The notes beneath the pieces are model-generated. The model was not told where the DNA came from and made no database searches. It was given only the letters and a program-made list of their open reading frames with translations. This document shows positions 8,137 to 15,340 of a stretch of DNA of 21,246 bases, one piece after another (the stretch's first letter is position 1; every line of letters begins with the position of its first letter). Location: assembly GCA_022827045.1 (NCBI GenBank), contig JAJDTQ010000070.1, positions 1-21,246 on the forward strand, read 5' to 3'. The stretch comes from Candidatus Binatia bacterium. Its GTDB lineage: Bacteria > Desulfobacterota_B > Binatia > UBA9968 > JAJDTQ01. A program made the translations under genes and the position numbers.

Positions 8137-9090
8137 TTAGCGACTGACGCCGAACACGCCAAGCCAGCCGCCACGCCTGAATACGCCGCCTGCTTCGTCC
8201 TGTTGCGGACCGTAGAAGCGTCCGCGCACGGAGCCGTCGACGGCGTCGAAGGATCCTGCGTGGAGCGGGATGTCGGCCCAGTGAAGGGAGCCGGTGTCCG
8301 GGCTGGAGAGCACCAAGTCTATTTCAAACTGCTGGAGATCGACTGTGAGCCGGGCGACGCCGCTGGCGCGCGTTCCAGCCGCGTTCCTGGCGATCATGTC
8401 GCCGAACCAGGTCGCGTCGTCGGTCGCCGGGTTTGCGGCTTGCCAGTCGCCGAAGGAGACGGCGCTGCCGGCGTCGGTGAACCCGAAGACGCTGGAGGGT
8501 AGGAGCATGCCGTCGACGGCGTTGACGTCTCCCCTCAGGATCGTCTCGGCGAGTTGCGGGACGTCGACGGGGCCGAGGGCGACCCAGGCCAGGGTGTCGC
8601 CGCCTTCGAGCCGCTCTCCCTTGCGTCGGTAGGCGGGCCGGACGAACTCGCCTCGATGGATGCCGCGGCGCTCGGCCCGGGCCCGGTCCTCGTGGCCGCG
8701 ATAGTCATCCGAGTACTCGGCGAGCGCCCAGCCGTTGAGGACCATCCAGGCGTTGAGGTCTTGGCCGCCCGACGAACAAACGCCGATCACGCGTCCGTAT
8801 CGGTCGGTGGATCCTCCCGTGCAGGAAAGGCCGTCGACGTGGCGGGCGAGAGCGTCAATCGCCGCCTCGCCGCAATCCCAGGTGTATCCCCACGCGCGGC
8901 AGGTCTGGTAGGACTCGGGGGCGTCGATGCCGTGAAGGCGGTAGCGAGTGCCGTCGACGTCGATGGTGTCGGCGTCGATGATCCGGACCTCCCGGGGCGG
9001 ATCGGGAGGCTCAAGACGCGGGTCGGGGGATTGGCTGCCGCCGCATCCGGCGAGCAGCAGGATCGCGATGACGGTGGCGAGGCGGATCAT
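8137..9090 (-). CDS. Lipoprotein: thermonuclease-like domain fused to TbpB-like barrel domain
   Basis: This 317-residue protein starts at the ATG at 9090, which follows AAGGAAGG; the longer open frame to 9333 lacks such support. A lipoprotein signal peptide ends at the lipobox LLAGC (C16). Residues 34-155 form a staphylococcal-nuclease domain with every key residue: D41 (IIDADTID), R51, D56 and E59 (RLHGIDAPE) and R100 (DRYGR), followed by LNAWMVLNGWALAEYSDDY. Four cysteines (C64, C73, C90, C105) could form disulfides outside the cytoplasm. Residues about 185-317 look like the small beta-barrel domain of transferrin-binding-protein-B-like proteins, ending GRFYGPQQDEAGGVFRRGGWLGVFG. The enzyme should hydrolyse DNA or RNA at the cell envelope, with calcium as the usual cofactor. 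The barrel may bind a ligand or help surface display. Nuclease domain confidence is high; the barrel call is by end-motif only. Confidence 0.85.
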   Translation of the reverse strand: MIRLATVIAILLLAGCGGSQSPDPRLEPPDPPREVRIIDADTIDVDGTRYRLHGIDAPESYQTCRAWGYTWDCGEAAIDALARHVDGLSCTGGSTDRYGRVIGVCSSGGQDLNAWMVLNGWALAEYSDDYRGHEDRARAERRGIHRGEFVRPAYRRKGERLEGGDTLAWVALGPVDVPQLAETILRGDVNAVDGMLLPSSVFGFTDAGSAVSFGDWQAANPATDDATWFGDMIARNAAGTRASGVARLTVDLQQFEIDLVLSSPDTGSLHWADIPLHAGSFDAVDGSVRGRFYGPQQDEAGGVFRRGGWLGVFGVSR

Positions 9091-9260
9091 GCCGAACCTT
9101 CCTTTATTGAACCGGCCGAGAGGTCTCTCCCCTCGTCGTCCTCGATTATGGCACCTTCGACGAACGGCGTCTTGCCCTGGACGAGTGCGCGCCGGTATGT
9201 TCCATGATTCAAAGCTAAACGCGGCCGGTGCCGAAAATCTGACAATTTCGGCGCTCTCAT
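9087..9260 (-). CDS. Possible 57-residue ORF overlapping the nuclease lipoprotein start
   Basis: An ATG at 9260 opens a 57-residue frame starting MRAPKLSDFRHR and ending DDEGRDLSAGSIKEGSA. Its TGA overlaps the ATG of the nuclease lipoprotein as ATGA, an arrangement typical of translational coupling. Composition is protein-like, with an acidic C-terminal half. I recognise no family. The upstream ribosome-binding site is weak (CCGAGG directly before the ATG). A further minus-strand frame ends in the same ATGA manner at 9257. This may instead be the tail of a decayed gene. Confidence 0.3.
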   Translation of the reverse strand: MRAPKLSDFRHRPRLALNHGTYRRALVQGKTPFVEGAIIEDDEGRDLSAGSIKEGSA

Positions 9261-9881
9261 CCTCGGTCAGCTCCCGGCAGCCAGGTGCGTTCCTCCACCG
9301 AGCGAATCCTGTCCGTTTGGGACCACAAGTCATGGTTTTCGTTCAGATTGCTCGAAAGCCTGCCCGCTCCGGGTCCGGTGATCACCCAGGGCTGTCCGGT
9401 ATCCGCGGCAGGGTGGCAAGCACCGTCGTAGCCACCAGCGAGGGCTTCTGCACCATGCGTGTGCCACTTACAGCAAGGCCTCAACCGTCACCGGTTGCGG
9501 CCCTTTCCCAAGGATTCGGCGGTTTTCCCTGGGGCGCGCATGCGCACGCCGGGCCAGGATCGCACGGGGCGGCCGGTTCCTGCTATGGGATGACTCCGAA
9601 GCCGTTGGCGTCGCGGTTTGGGTTGCCGGAGACACGGACGCCTTCAGGGGATGCAGCCGAAAACCTCGCCCGTTGGCCCTGCCTGGATGCGTCACCTCTT
9701 GCAGTCGGAACAGGATTCGACGAAGTTGTGGCACGGGCCAAGCAAACGCAAAGGCAAGGAACAACGACGAATAACGTCCTGCTTGTTTCATGGCATCGCA
9801 AACCGTCTCTCTGTGGTCATAGTCTGTCCCGACGATTCGCTCAATGAAGTTGCCGAAGAGGTGAGCGTGTACGGACATCGA
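9261..9881. other. Long intergenic region without recognised gene
   Basis: About 620 bases separate the divergent lipoprotein genes. Frames of 70-200 codons run through on both strands, but none has a start with a ribosome-binding site, a motif or consistent composition. The minus-strand frame 9257-9484 ends with protein-like residues (DLWSQTDRIRSVEERTWLPG) and may be the end of something lost. Promoters for both flanking genes should be here; I cannot place them. Confidence 0.4.
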
Positions 9882-10199
9882 ATGAAGGCGGTGTTGCTGC
9901 TGATTTGTTGCACGTTGTCGCTGGCGGGGTGCTACGTCACCCTGAAGGCGAAGAAACCGGACGGAAGCCGGCCAAGCAGCCAAATGATGGCGGAGTGCAG
10001 CCGTCAAGCGGTCCGGGCCAATCAAGAAGCAGGAGACTATGTAAACGAGGGGTTCCATGAACCAATGCGCTCGCCGAGTGCGCGGAAACGGCGGGCGGTA
10101 GTCAGACGGCAAACGAAGCGGTGGTACGACTTGGTCGCATTATGCCTGACAGGGAAGGGCTACGCGGTGGATGTGCGCTGCTGGGACTGTGGCGAGTAG
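9882..10199 (+). CDS. Small lipoprotein, function unknown
   Basis: This 105-residue protein begins MKAVLLLICCTLSLAGC, a clear lipoprotein signal with the lipobox cysteine at residue 17. The mature part is short, basic and charged, with a RKRRAVVRRQTKRWYDLV stretch and two cysteines near the end (VRCWDCGE). No domain is recognisable. The open frame extends upstream to 9618, but only the ATG at 9882 puts the signal peptide at the N-terminus. A GTG at 9861 is an alternative in-frame start. It stands alone on the plus strand, divergent from the nuclease lipoprotein. It would be anchored in a membrane, probably facing the periplasm. Confidence 0.6.
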   Translation: MKAVLLLICCTLSLAGCYVTLKAKKPDGSRPSSQMMAECSRQAVRANQEAGDYVNEGFHEPMRSPSARKRRAVVRRQTKRWYDLVALCLTGKGYAVDVRCWDCGE

Positions 10200-10431
10200 G
10201 GCTTCCTCGGCTAGCACTCTGCTTATGACTCCCTGACATCTACGGTCATTCACATCCCGGTAGGGTCGCAGACAAGGACGGGGAGATCTACCATCGGGGT
10301 GGGACGTGACGCTGTCGGCAGAGATCGAAACCCTGCGACAGCAGACCGGCACCGGCGCCACGATCAACGATCTCGGCAGATGATCCCACAGACACTACGC
10401 CAGCGGATCGGGAAACGGTCGCGGCCAGCTC
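10200..10431. other. Region upstream of truncated transhydrogenase
   Basis: The missing FAD-binding end of the transhydrogenase would be expected here, but no frame shows the dinucleotide-binding GxGxxG motif. One plus-strand frame ending at a TGA at 10381-10383 reads WDVTLSAEIETLRQQTGTG and INDLGR, which looks like the C-terminal end of some other protein. I cannot name it. The break suggests that foreign DNA replaced the start of the gene. Confidence 0.35.
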
Positions 10432-11688
10432 GTGACATCCCCGCGTGCAACCCGCTATGGGGAGGCTTCGGTCGACTCGATGGCGGATCGGTCCCAGCCG
10501 GACATGCCAGCGACCCGGGTCCGGAAAGTGGTGGAGCGGCGGATCGCCGCCATGGAAGACCAGCTCCAGGTCTACCACGACCGGATCGATATCTTCCGGG
10601 GCTACCACGCTACCCTGGACAGTCCCAACTCGGTGCATGCGTGGGTGCTCAGGAACCCCATGGAGTCCATCAACCTGAAAGCGGAGAAGATCATCATCGC
10701 CGCCGGATCGAGGCCGCGCTTCACGCCGGACATCCCGGTGGACAACGAGGTCATCTTCGATTCTGACTCCGTGTTCACGCTCGAGCTCAAGCGCAAGTCC
10801 CTGCCCGAGTCGATCATCGTCATCGGCGCTGGGGTCATCGGTGCGGAGTATGGCTCGGCATTCGCGGTTCTGGGGTGCAAGGTGTCGCTGATCCAGCGGG
10901 ACCGGACCTTCCTCACCTTCGCCGAGAGCCCGCTCGTCGACATGCTCATCCGGCGCATGGAGGACTACGGCGTGGAGTTCGTCTGGGGCAACTGGTACGA
11001 CAAGATCGAGCGGATGGCCGGATCGGACGAGAGGGCGCGGGTCACCCTCGCCGACGGCCGGGTGCTGGAGGCGGACGTGGTGATCGTGGCCAGCGGCCGC
11101 GAGGTGGCCACCAGGGTGCTGGGGCTCGAGGACGTGGGCGTCGCTTTCAATCAGTACGGCCTGATCGAGGTGAACGAGCTGTTCCAGACCTCGATTCCCA
11201 ACATATACGCCGCCGGCGACGTGGTGGGTTTCCCGGCGCTGGCCTCCACCAGCAGCGAGCAGGGCCGCATGGCCGCCAACTACGCACTGGGACGCCGGGC
11301 GGGCGGGCGCAGGACGCTGTTCCCCATGTGCGTCTACACCATCCCCGAGATCGCCATGGTGGGCTACACGCAGCAGGAACTGGAAGACAAGGGCATACCC
11401 TACGCCAAGGGGGTGGCCACCTACGACGAGGTCACCAAGGCCGGCATCATCGGCGATCCGCACGGAATGTTGACGCTCTTGTTCGAGCCCAACGGCTGGC
11501 ACCTCCTGGGCGTTCACATCATCGGCGACCAGGCCTGCGAGCTGATCCACATCGGCCAGGCGGTGTTGAGCTACAACGGGACCATCGATTACTTCATCGA
11601 CAACGTTTTCAACTTTCCCACCATGGGAGAAGCCTACAAGATGGCGGCTCGGAACGGGGTGAAGCAACTCACGCATTCGGAGGAGTGA
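10432..11688 (+). CDS. sthA: SthA-like soluble pyridine nucleotide transhydrogenase, N-terminally truncated
   Basis: The 418-residue frame matches the central and C-terminal parts of SthA, the FAD enzyme that moves reducing equivalents between NADPH and NAD+. Family-like sequence begins near residue 28 (TRVRKVVERRIAAMEDQL). It continues with AAGSRPRF at 90-97, the NAD-binding GAGVIGAEYG at 132-141, the second FAD contact IYAAGDVVG at 259-266, and the dimerisation domain (CVYTIPEIAMVGYT to FNFPTMGEAYKMAARNG). SthA is usually about 465 residues; the first 80-90, with the Rossmann GxGxxG that binds the FAD ADP moiety, are missing, and the preceding DNA does not encode them. The GTG start at 10432 and the first 27 residues are uncertain. 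Without the FAD half-domain, catalysis is unlikely. The rest is cleanly open, so the truncation may be recent. Confidence 0.85.
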   Translation: MTSPRATRYGEASVDSMADRSQPDMPATRVRKVVERRIAAMEDQLQVYHDRIDIFRGYHATLDSPNSVHAWVLRNPMESINLKAEKIIIAAGSRPRFTPDIPVDNEVIFDSDSVFTLELKRKSLPESIIVIGAGVIGAEYGSAFAVLGCKVSLIQRDRTFLTFAESPLVDMLIRRMEDYGVEFVWGNWYDKIERMAGSDERARVTLADGRVLEADVVIVASGREVATRVLGLEDVGVAFNQYGLIEVNELFQTSIPNIYAAGDVVGFPALASTSSEQGRMAANYALGRRAGGRRTLFPMCVYTIPEIAMVGYTQQELEDKGIPYAKGVATYDEVTKAGIIGDPHGMLTLLFEPNGWHLLGVHIIGDQACELIHIGQAVLSYNGTIDYFIDNVFNFPTMGEAYKMAARNGVKQLTHSEE

Positions 11689-12247
11689 GGCAGGTCCGGA
11701 CCGGGTCGCCGCCAAGACGGACTGCCGGGGCTGCACGCTCCCTCTTCAGCCGATTCCTCGACCAGAACCGGGCGAACGTTACGGGCGGACGCTGTGTACA
11801 AGGACGGAGATTCTTCAACGTCCGGTATGCGGCCTGGACTGAGAGACGGGTGATGCGGTTCGGCATTCATCCATAATGATGGTGAACGTTCGCAGGTCAT
11901 GCGTCAAAGGCAAAGCCGTCGCGGCGTTTGAGCGAGAGGACCGGCCCACGATCCATGAGCGTATGGCGAGGAGTGTTTCACACTTCGCACAGGGCGATGT
12001 CGAAGCGGCTATCGGGTACGATGGTTCCGGTCGGTGATCACCGCGTCGATGCGAATGCTTCCGCACATGTTACCGCTCCACACGGAGGGCTGACCGAAGC
12101 CGCGGCTTGCAAGCAGCACGAGGCCGCTGCATGGTGAAGGGAACATGATGGCAACGAGGAATCATGCTTCTATGAACGAGGCCACGTCATACAGCGTGGT
12201 CAGTCGTCGCCGTCGGCCGCGTCCACGTCCCCGCAGCGGTGGGCGCC
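11689..12247. other. Intergenic region mostly made of repeated flank
   Basis: The first 170 bases after the transhydrogenase show nothing I recognise. From 11861 on the region is copy A of the repeat that also precedes the second MmeI-like copy. Short open frames in the two copies do not correspond, so I read it as non-coding. It should hold the promoter of the MmeI-like gene. Confidence 0.5.
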
Positions 12248-12538
12248 ATGACGCCGGGGGAGTTCATCGCCAAGTGGCGGGTGGTCGAACTCAAGGAGCG
12301 CTCGGCATCGCAGTCGCACTTCAACGACCTCTGCGCCTTGGTGGGCGAGCCCACGCCGACGGACGCGGACCCTTCGGGCGAAGGGTACTGCTTCGAGCGC
12401 GGCGCGCGGAAGGACAGCGGCGGGGACGGATGGGCCGACGTGTGGAAGCGCGGCTGCTTCGCGTGGGAATACAAGGGGCGGCGCGCGGACCTCGACGCGG
12501 CGTTCAACCAGCTGCAGCAGTACGCGTTCGCGCTGGAG
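11861..12538 (+). repeat. Direct repeat copy A (upstream region plus MmeI-like N-terminus)
   Basis: This aligns collinearly with 20381-21116. Conserved landmarks are TTCATCC--AATGATGGTGAACGT, GCGGCGTTTGAGCG, ACACTTCGCACAG-GCGATGTCGA, GGAGGGCTGACCG, CTGCATGGTGAAGGGAACATGATGGCAACGAGG-ATCATGCTTC, and then the first 100 codons of the gene. Copy A lacks about 60 bases present in copy B near 20470-20550. Identity looks high but well short of perfect. Confidence 0.85.
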
Positions 12539-13729
12539 AACCCGCCGCTGCTGATCGTCTCGGACATGGCGCGGTTCCGCATCCGCACCAACTGGACCAA
12601 CAGCGTGAGCGAGACGCACGAGTTCACGCTGGAGGACCTGGCGGACGGGGCGGCTCGGGACAAGTCCGACCTTACGGCCCGGCGCGGTGGAGCCGGAATC
12701 GACCTGACCGTGGCAAAACGTATCCCGGCGAACATGGAGGTTGCCTTCATGGGCGACACCAAGAGCGGGCCGTTCGACGTTCCCGGTGATCTCGCTCGGG
12801 AATGGCTGCGCCTTCCGGGGAACCCGAACGGGCGGCCCAACGCCGATGTGCTCAAGCCCTGGGTGAACGGCATGGACTTGACCCGCCGTCCGGCGGGCAA
12901 GTGGATCGTGGATTTCAGCTGGGAGATGTCGGAAGCGGACGCGGCGCTCTATGAGGCATCCTTCCGGCACGTGAAAGAACATGTCTGGCCCATGCGACAG
13001 CGGAACCGCCGAGAGTCGTATCGCCTCAATTGGTGGCGGCATGTCGAACCGCGACAGGGCATGTGGAAGGCGCTTGACGGGCTATCGCGCTACATCGTCA
13101 CGCCGACCGTCGCCAAGCATCGGCTGTTCGACTGGCTGGAGGCGGGCATCTGCCCGGACCACCAGCTCATCGCCATCGCTCGCGACGACGATGTGACCTT
13201 CGGCATCCTGCACAGCCGGTTTCACGAGGTATGGTCACTCAGGCTCGGGACTTGGCTCGGCAAGGGCAACGATCCGCGCTACACGCCGACCAGCACCTTC
13301 GAGACCTTCCCCTTCCCGGACGGGCTCTCGCCCGACATCCCCGCCGCCGATTATGCGGACGGTCCCCATGCCATCGCCGACGCTGTGCGGCGCTTGGTCG
13401 GACTACGTGACCGCTGGCTCAACCCGCCCGAATGGGTGGAGTGGGTGGAGGGGCCGGTGCTAGGTTATCGAAAGCGCCCGGTAGCCCGGGACGAGGAGGC
13501 GGCGAAGAAGCTCACGGCCCGCACGCTGACGAACCTCTACAACGCCCGGCCGCAATGGCTCACTGATGCTCACGCGACACTTGATGCCGCTGTTGCAGGG
13601 GCCTACGGGTGGGATGCGAGGATCTCCGAGGAGGACGCTGTAGCCGAGCTGCTGTCACACAATCTCACCGTAGACCGAACGAAGGCGTCTGGGAACAAGG
13701 GGAGTAAGACCGTGAACACGAAAGGATAG
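12248..13729 (+). CDS. MmeI-like restriction protein lacking its methyltransferase domain
   Basis: Type IIL MmeI-like enzymes are single proteins of about 900-1000 residues combining nuclease, helical spacer, DNA methyltransferase, target-recognition and C-terminal domains. This frame has 493 residues from the ATG at 12248 (MTPGEF; a GTG at 12239 is also in frame). Counting from that GTG, residues 1-142 match the N-terminal domain, including the nuclease motif D67-x9-E77-x-K79 (ADVWKRGCFAWEYKG). Residues 143-496 match the target-recognition and C-terminal domains (GAGIDLTVAKRIPANM, VLKPWVNGMDLTRRPAGKW, WSLRLGTWLGKGNDPRYTP, FPFPDGL, LTNLYNARPQWL). The junction ARDK/SDLTARRGG (about 12665) skips the spacer and the methyltransferase, so the SAM motif (DPACGSG type) and NPPF are absent. 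The frame is otherwise open and conserved. Related enzymes cut only with SAM, so this form may be inactive, or act as a DNA-binding or modified nuclease protein. The last 20 residues differ from the usual end. Confidence 0.85.
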   Translation: MTPGEFIAKWRVVELKERSASQSHFNDLCALVGEPTPTDADPSGEGYCFERGARKDSGGDGWADVWKRGCFAWEYKGRRADLDAAFNQLQQYAFALENPPLLIVSDMARFRIRTNWTNSVSETHEFTLEDLADGAARDKSDLTARRGGAGIDLTVAKRIPANMEVAFMGDTKSGPFDVPGDLAREWLRLPGNPNGRPNADVLKPWVNGMDLTRRPAGKWIVDFSWEMSEADAALYEASFRHVKEHVWPMRQRNRRESYRLNWWRHVEPRQGMWKALDGLSRYIVTPTVAKHRLFDWLEAGICPDHQLIAIARDDDVTFGILHSRFHEVWSLRLGTWLGKGNDPRYTPTSTFETFPFPDGLSPDIPAADYADGPHAIADAVRRLVGLRDRWLNPPEWVEWVEGPVLGYRKRPVARDEEAAKKLTARTLTNLYNARPQWLTDAHATLDAAVAGAYGWDARISEEDAVAELLSHNLTVDRTKASGNKGSKTVNTKG

Positions 13730-13736
13730 CGACAAT

Positions 13737-13796
13737 ATGCCAACCTTCAACGCGATCGATGTAGAAACGGCGAACGCCGACGGAGTTCGCTGCTAA
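13737..13796 (+). pseudogene. Remnant of a DnaQ-type 3'-5' exonuclease, first 19 codons
   Basis: Seven bases after the MmeI-like stop an ATG opens MPTFNAIDVETANADGVRC and then TAA. FNAIDVETANAD is the hallmark start of DEDDh exonucleases of the DNA polymerase III epsilon type, where the D and E of DVE bind metal. The usual continuation (a SICQIG-like stretch) is missing and no further exonuclease motifs are found downstream. The gene was therefore cut off right after its first motif, probably by the event that brought in the TIR gene. Confidence 0.55.
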
Positions 13797-13989
13797 GCGA
13801 TGGCAGCGATCTCCAACTCATTTGCAAGACATTGAGAGAGCTGGATGCCGTGTCTGGGCCCCAAGGTCATACGCCGCGAACCGAAGCGTTTGAAGCGAAA
13901 ACATGCGAGCTAACCAGTCGCTCCAGCCGACGGCTGCGCGGCTTGTCCGCGGCTGAGCGTGGTCGTTCGGCAGATGAGGGAACCCGCCC

Positions 13990-14982
13990 ATGTGGGACGT
14001 TTTCATATCGCACGCAAGCGAAGACAAGGCAGCAGTTGCGTCGCCTCTGGCCGACGAACTCCGGAACTATTGTCAGCGCGTCTGGCTCGACAGGTGGGTA
14101 CTGTCCCCTGGGGACTCGCTGAGGCGCAAGATCGATGAAGGAATATCAAAGTCGCGGCTCGGCGTCGTAGTCCTGAGTCATTCGTTCTTCGCGAAAGCGT
14201 GGCCCCAAGCCGAGCTTGATGCACTCTACACATTGGCCGTAAGCGGCAAGCGCTCGGTGGTTCCGGTGTGGCACGAGATCACTGCTGATGAGGTGGCGGG
14301 CTACTCTCCGCTTCTCGCTGCCTTCCTCGCGTTGCCGACCAGCAAGGGAATCGAGACGATCGCGGAAGAGCTCGCCCGAAAGCTCGGCTGCAAGGGACGC
14401 CCCTTGACGCTGGAAGTCGGTGCGCGCCCGCTTGCTGTCGTTCCTGGTGTGGATGCATTGGCGGAGGCTATCCGTCAAAGCGAAGACATTCCAGGGAGCT
14501 ACACGAAGAGGCGCGTCAGGGTGTCTTTTCCTGAGCGCGTGACTTCGCACGAAGAGGAAATCCGGCGGGGCGTGAGGCTCTTGATAACGCTGGAATCCCT
14601 CACGTTCCCAGTTCGGACAAGCGGCCTTCTCGCAACGACCGTGGACTCGTTCATTCGGATCTACGACGAGTCGGTGTCGAGAGTGACTGGGACACGGTTG
14701 GACCTCTGGCGGAGGGAGGATACTGGCTGGAATACCGGAATCAACGTCACGCCAGAGGAGGCGTCGCATATATGTGGCATCCTCGGTGTCGACAGCATCA
14801 GGGCCCTTCGCGGCGGCTTCCCAAACGATATGCTCGATCTAGGTACTCTGGTCCTGGCGACGAAGGCCGTCCCTCGGATCCTCTTCGAGTTCTTCCGGAG
14901 GGAACAGCGTGACCGAACGGATTACACAGATCGTATTCATGAGTTGTTGGCGCTCCCTACGTGGACGTTCGGGATAGGGTAG
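13990..14982 (+). CDS. TIR-domain protein with unrecognised C-terminal domain
   Basis: This 330-residue protein begins with a TIR domain (about 1-135): MWDVFISHASEDK, the BB-loop region VWLDRWVLSPGDSLRRKIDEGI, VVVLSHSFFAKAWPQAELDAL and the HEITADEV stretch. E75 in WPQAELDAL sits where bacterial TIR NADases have their catalytic glutamate, so NAD+ cleavage or production of an NAD-derived signal is plausible. The remaining 190 residues contain RRVRVSFPERVTSHEEEIRRGV and later GINVTPEEASHICGILGVDSIRALRGGFP; I do not recognise this part, which would be the sensor or partner-binding half. There is no membrane segment. The ATG at 13990 is preceded by GAGGGA at good spacing. It lies in a plus-strand block between the MmeI-like gene and a secreted protease gene, a setting that fits antiviral defence, but function is inferred from the TIR family only. 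Confidence 0.85.
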   Translation: MWDVFISHASEDKAAVASPLADELRNYCQRVWLDRWVLSPGDSLRRKIDEGISKSRLGVVVLSHSFFAKAWPQAELDALYTLAVSGKRSVVPVWHEITADEVAGYSPLLAAFLALPTSKGIETIAEELARKLGCKGRPLTLEVGARPLAVVPGVDALAEAIRQSEDIPGSYTKRRVRVSFPERVTSHEEEIRRGVRLLITLESLTFPVRTSGLLATTVDSFIRIYDESVSRVTGTRLDLWRREDTGWNTGINVTPEEASHICGILGVDSIRALRGGFPNDMLDLGTLVLATKAVPRILFEFFRREQRDRTDYTDRIHELLALPTWTFGIG

Positions 14983-15340
14983 GCCATCGACACTACGAGG
15001 TCATGAGGGACGTACCCTGAAGGCGGAGAAGGATTCTCGGAATGCGGCCGCATGATCTTTCGCAAGGAATGAAATCCTGTCAGCCGTGATTCAAGCGAGT
15101 CTTGGAGTGTCGAAGCCGGTAGTGTGAGAGTGGCGGGCGCGCTTTGCGGGGGCGGCGTGGACGGTTTGGCAGATCGGGGTTCAACTCTCGTCAGGAACAC
15201 CTCCATCGCCTTTTGACCTTCATCGGCTCTTGCAAGGCCGACGCACGTCGCGTTCAAGGGCCTTTCGCCGACAACCCCTTGGCCGCGTGACAAGTCAACC
15301 TACTTTGGAAACACTTGCGGGGTTTGATATAGGGCCAACC
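14983..15340. other. Intergenic region before the protease gene
   Basis: These 358 bases show no gene I would defend. A minus-strand frame of 118 codons crosses it (to 15293), but its proline-rich, motif-free product and its overlap with the TIR gene end argue against coding. The right edge holds a likely promoter for the protease gene. Confidence 0.45.
15305..15333 (+). promoter_or_regulatory. Candidate sigma70-like promoter of the protease gene
   Basis: TTGGAA at 15305-15310 and TATAGG at 15328-15333 are separated by 17 bases, each matching four of six consensus positions. Transcription would begin at about the ATG at 15341, giving a nearly leaderless message. The alternative reading is that AGGG at 15331-15334 is a ribosome-binding site and the promoter is further upstream. 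Confidence 0.3.

Noticed and set aside
10288..11736. Minus-strand open frame of 482 codons
   Set aside because: It is antisense to the SthA-like gene, whose protein motifs are unmistakable; long antisense frames are expected in GC-rich coding DNA.
14937..15293. Minus-strand 118-codon frame between the TIR and protease genes
   Set aside because: It overlaps the TIR gene end, and its proline- and serine-rich product has no motif and no ribosome-binding site.
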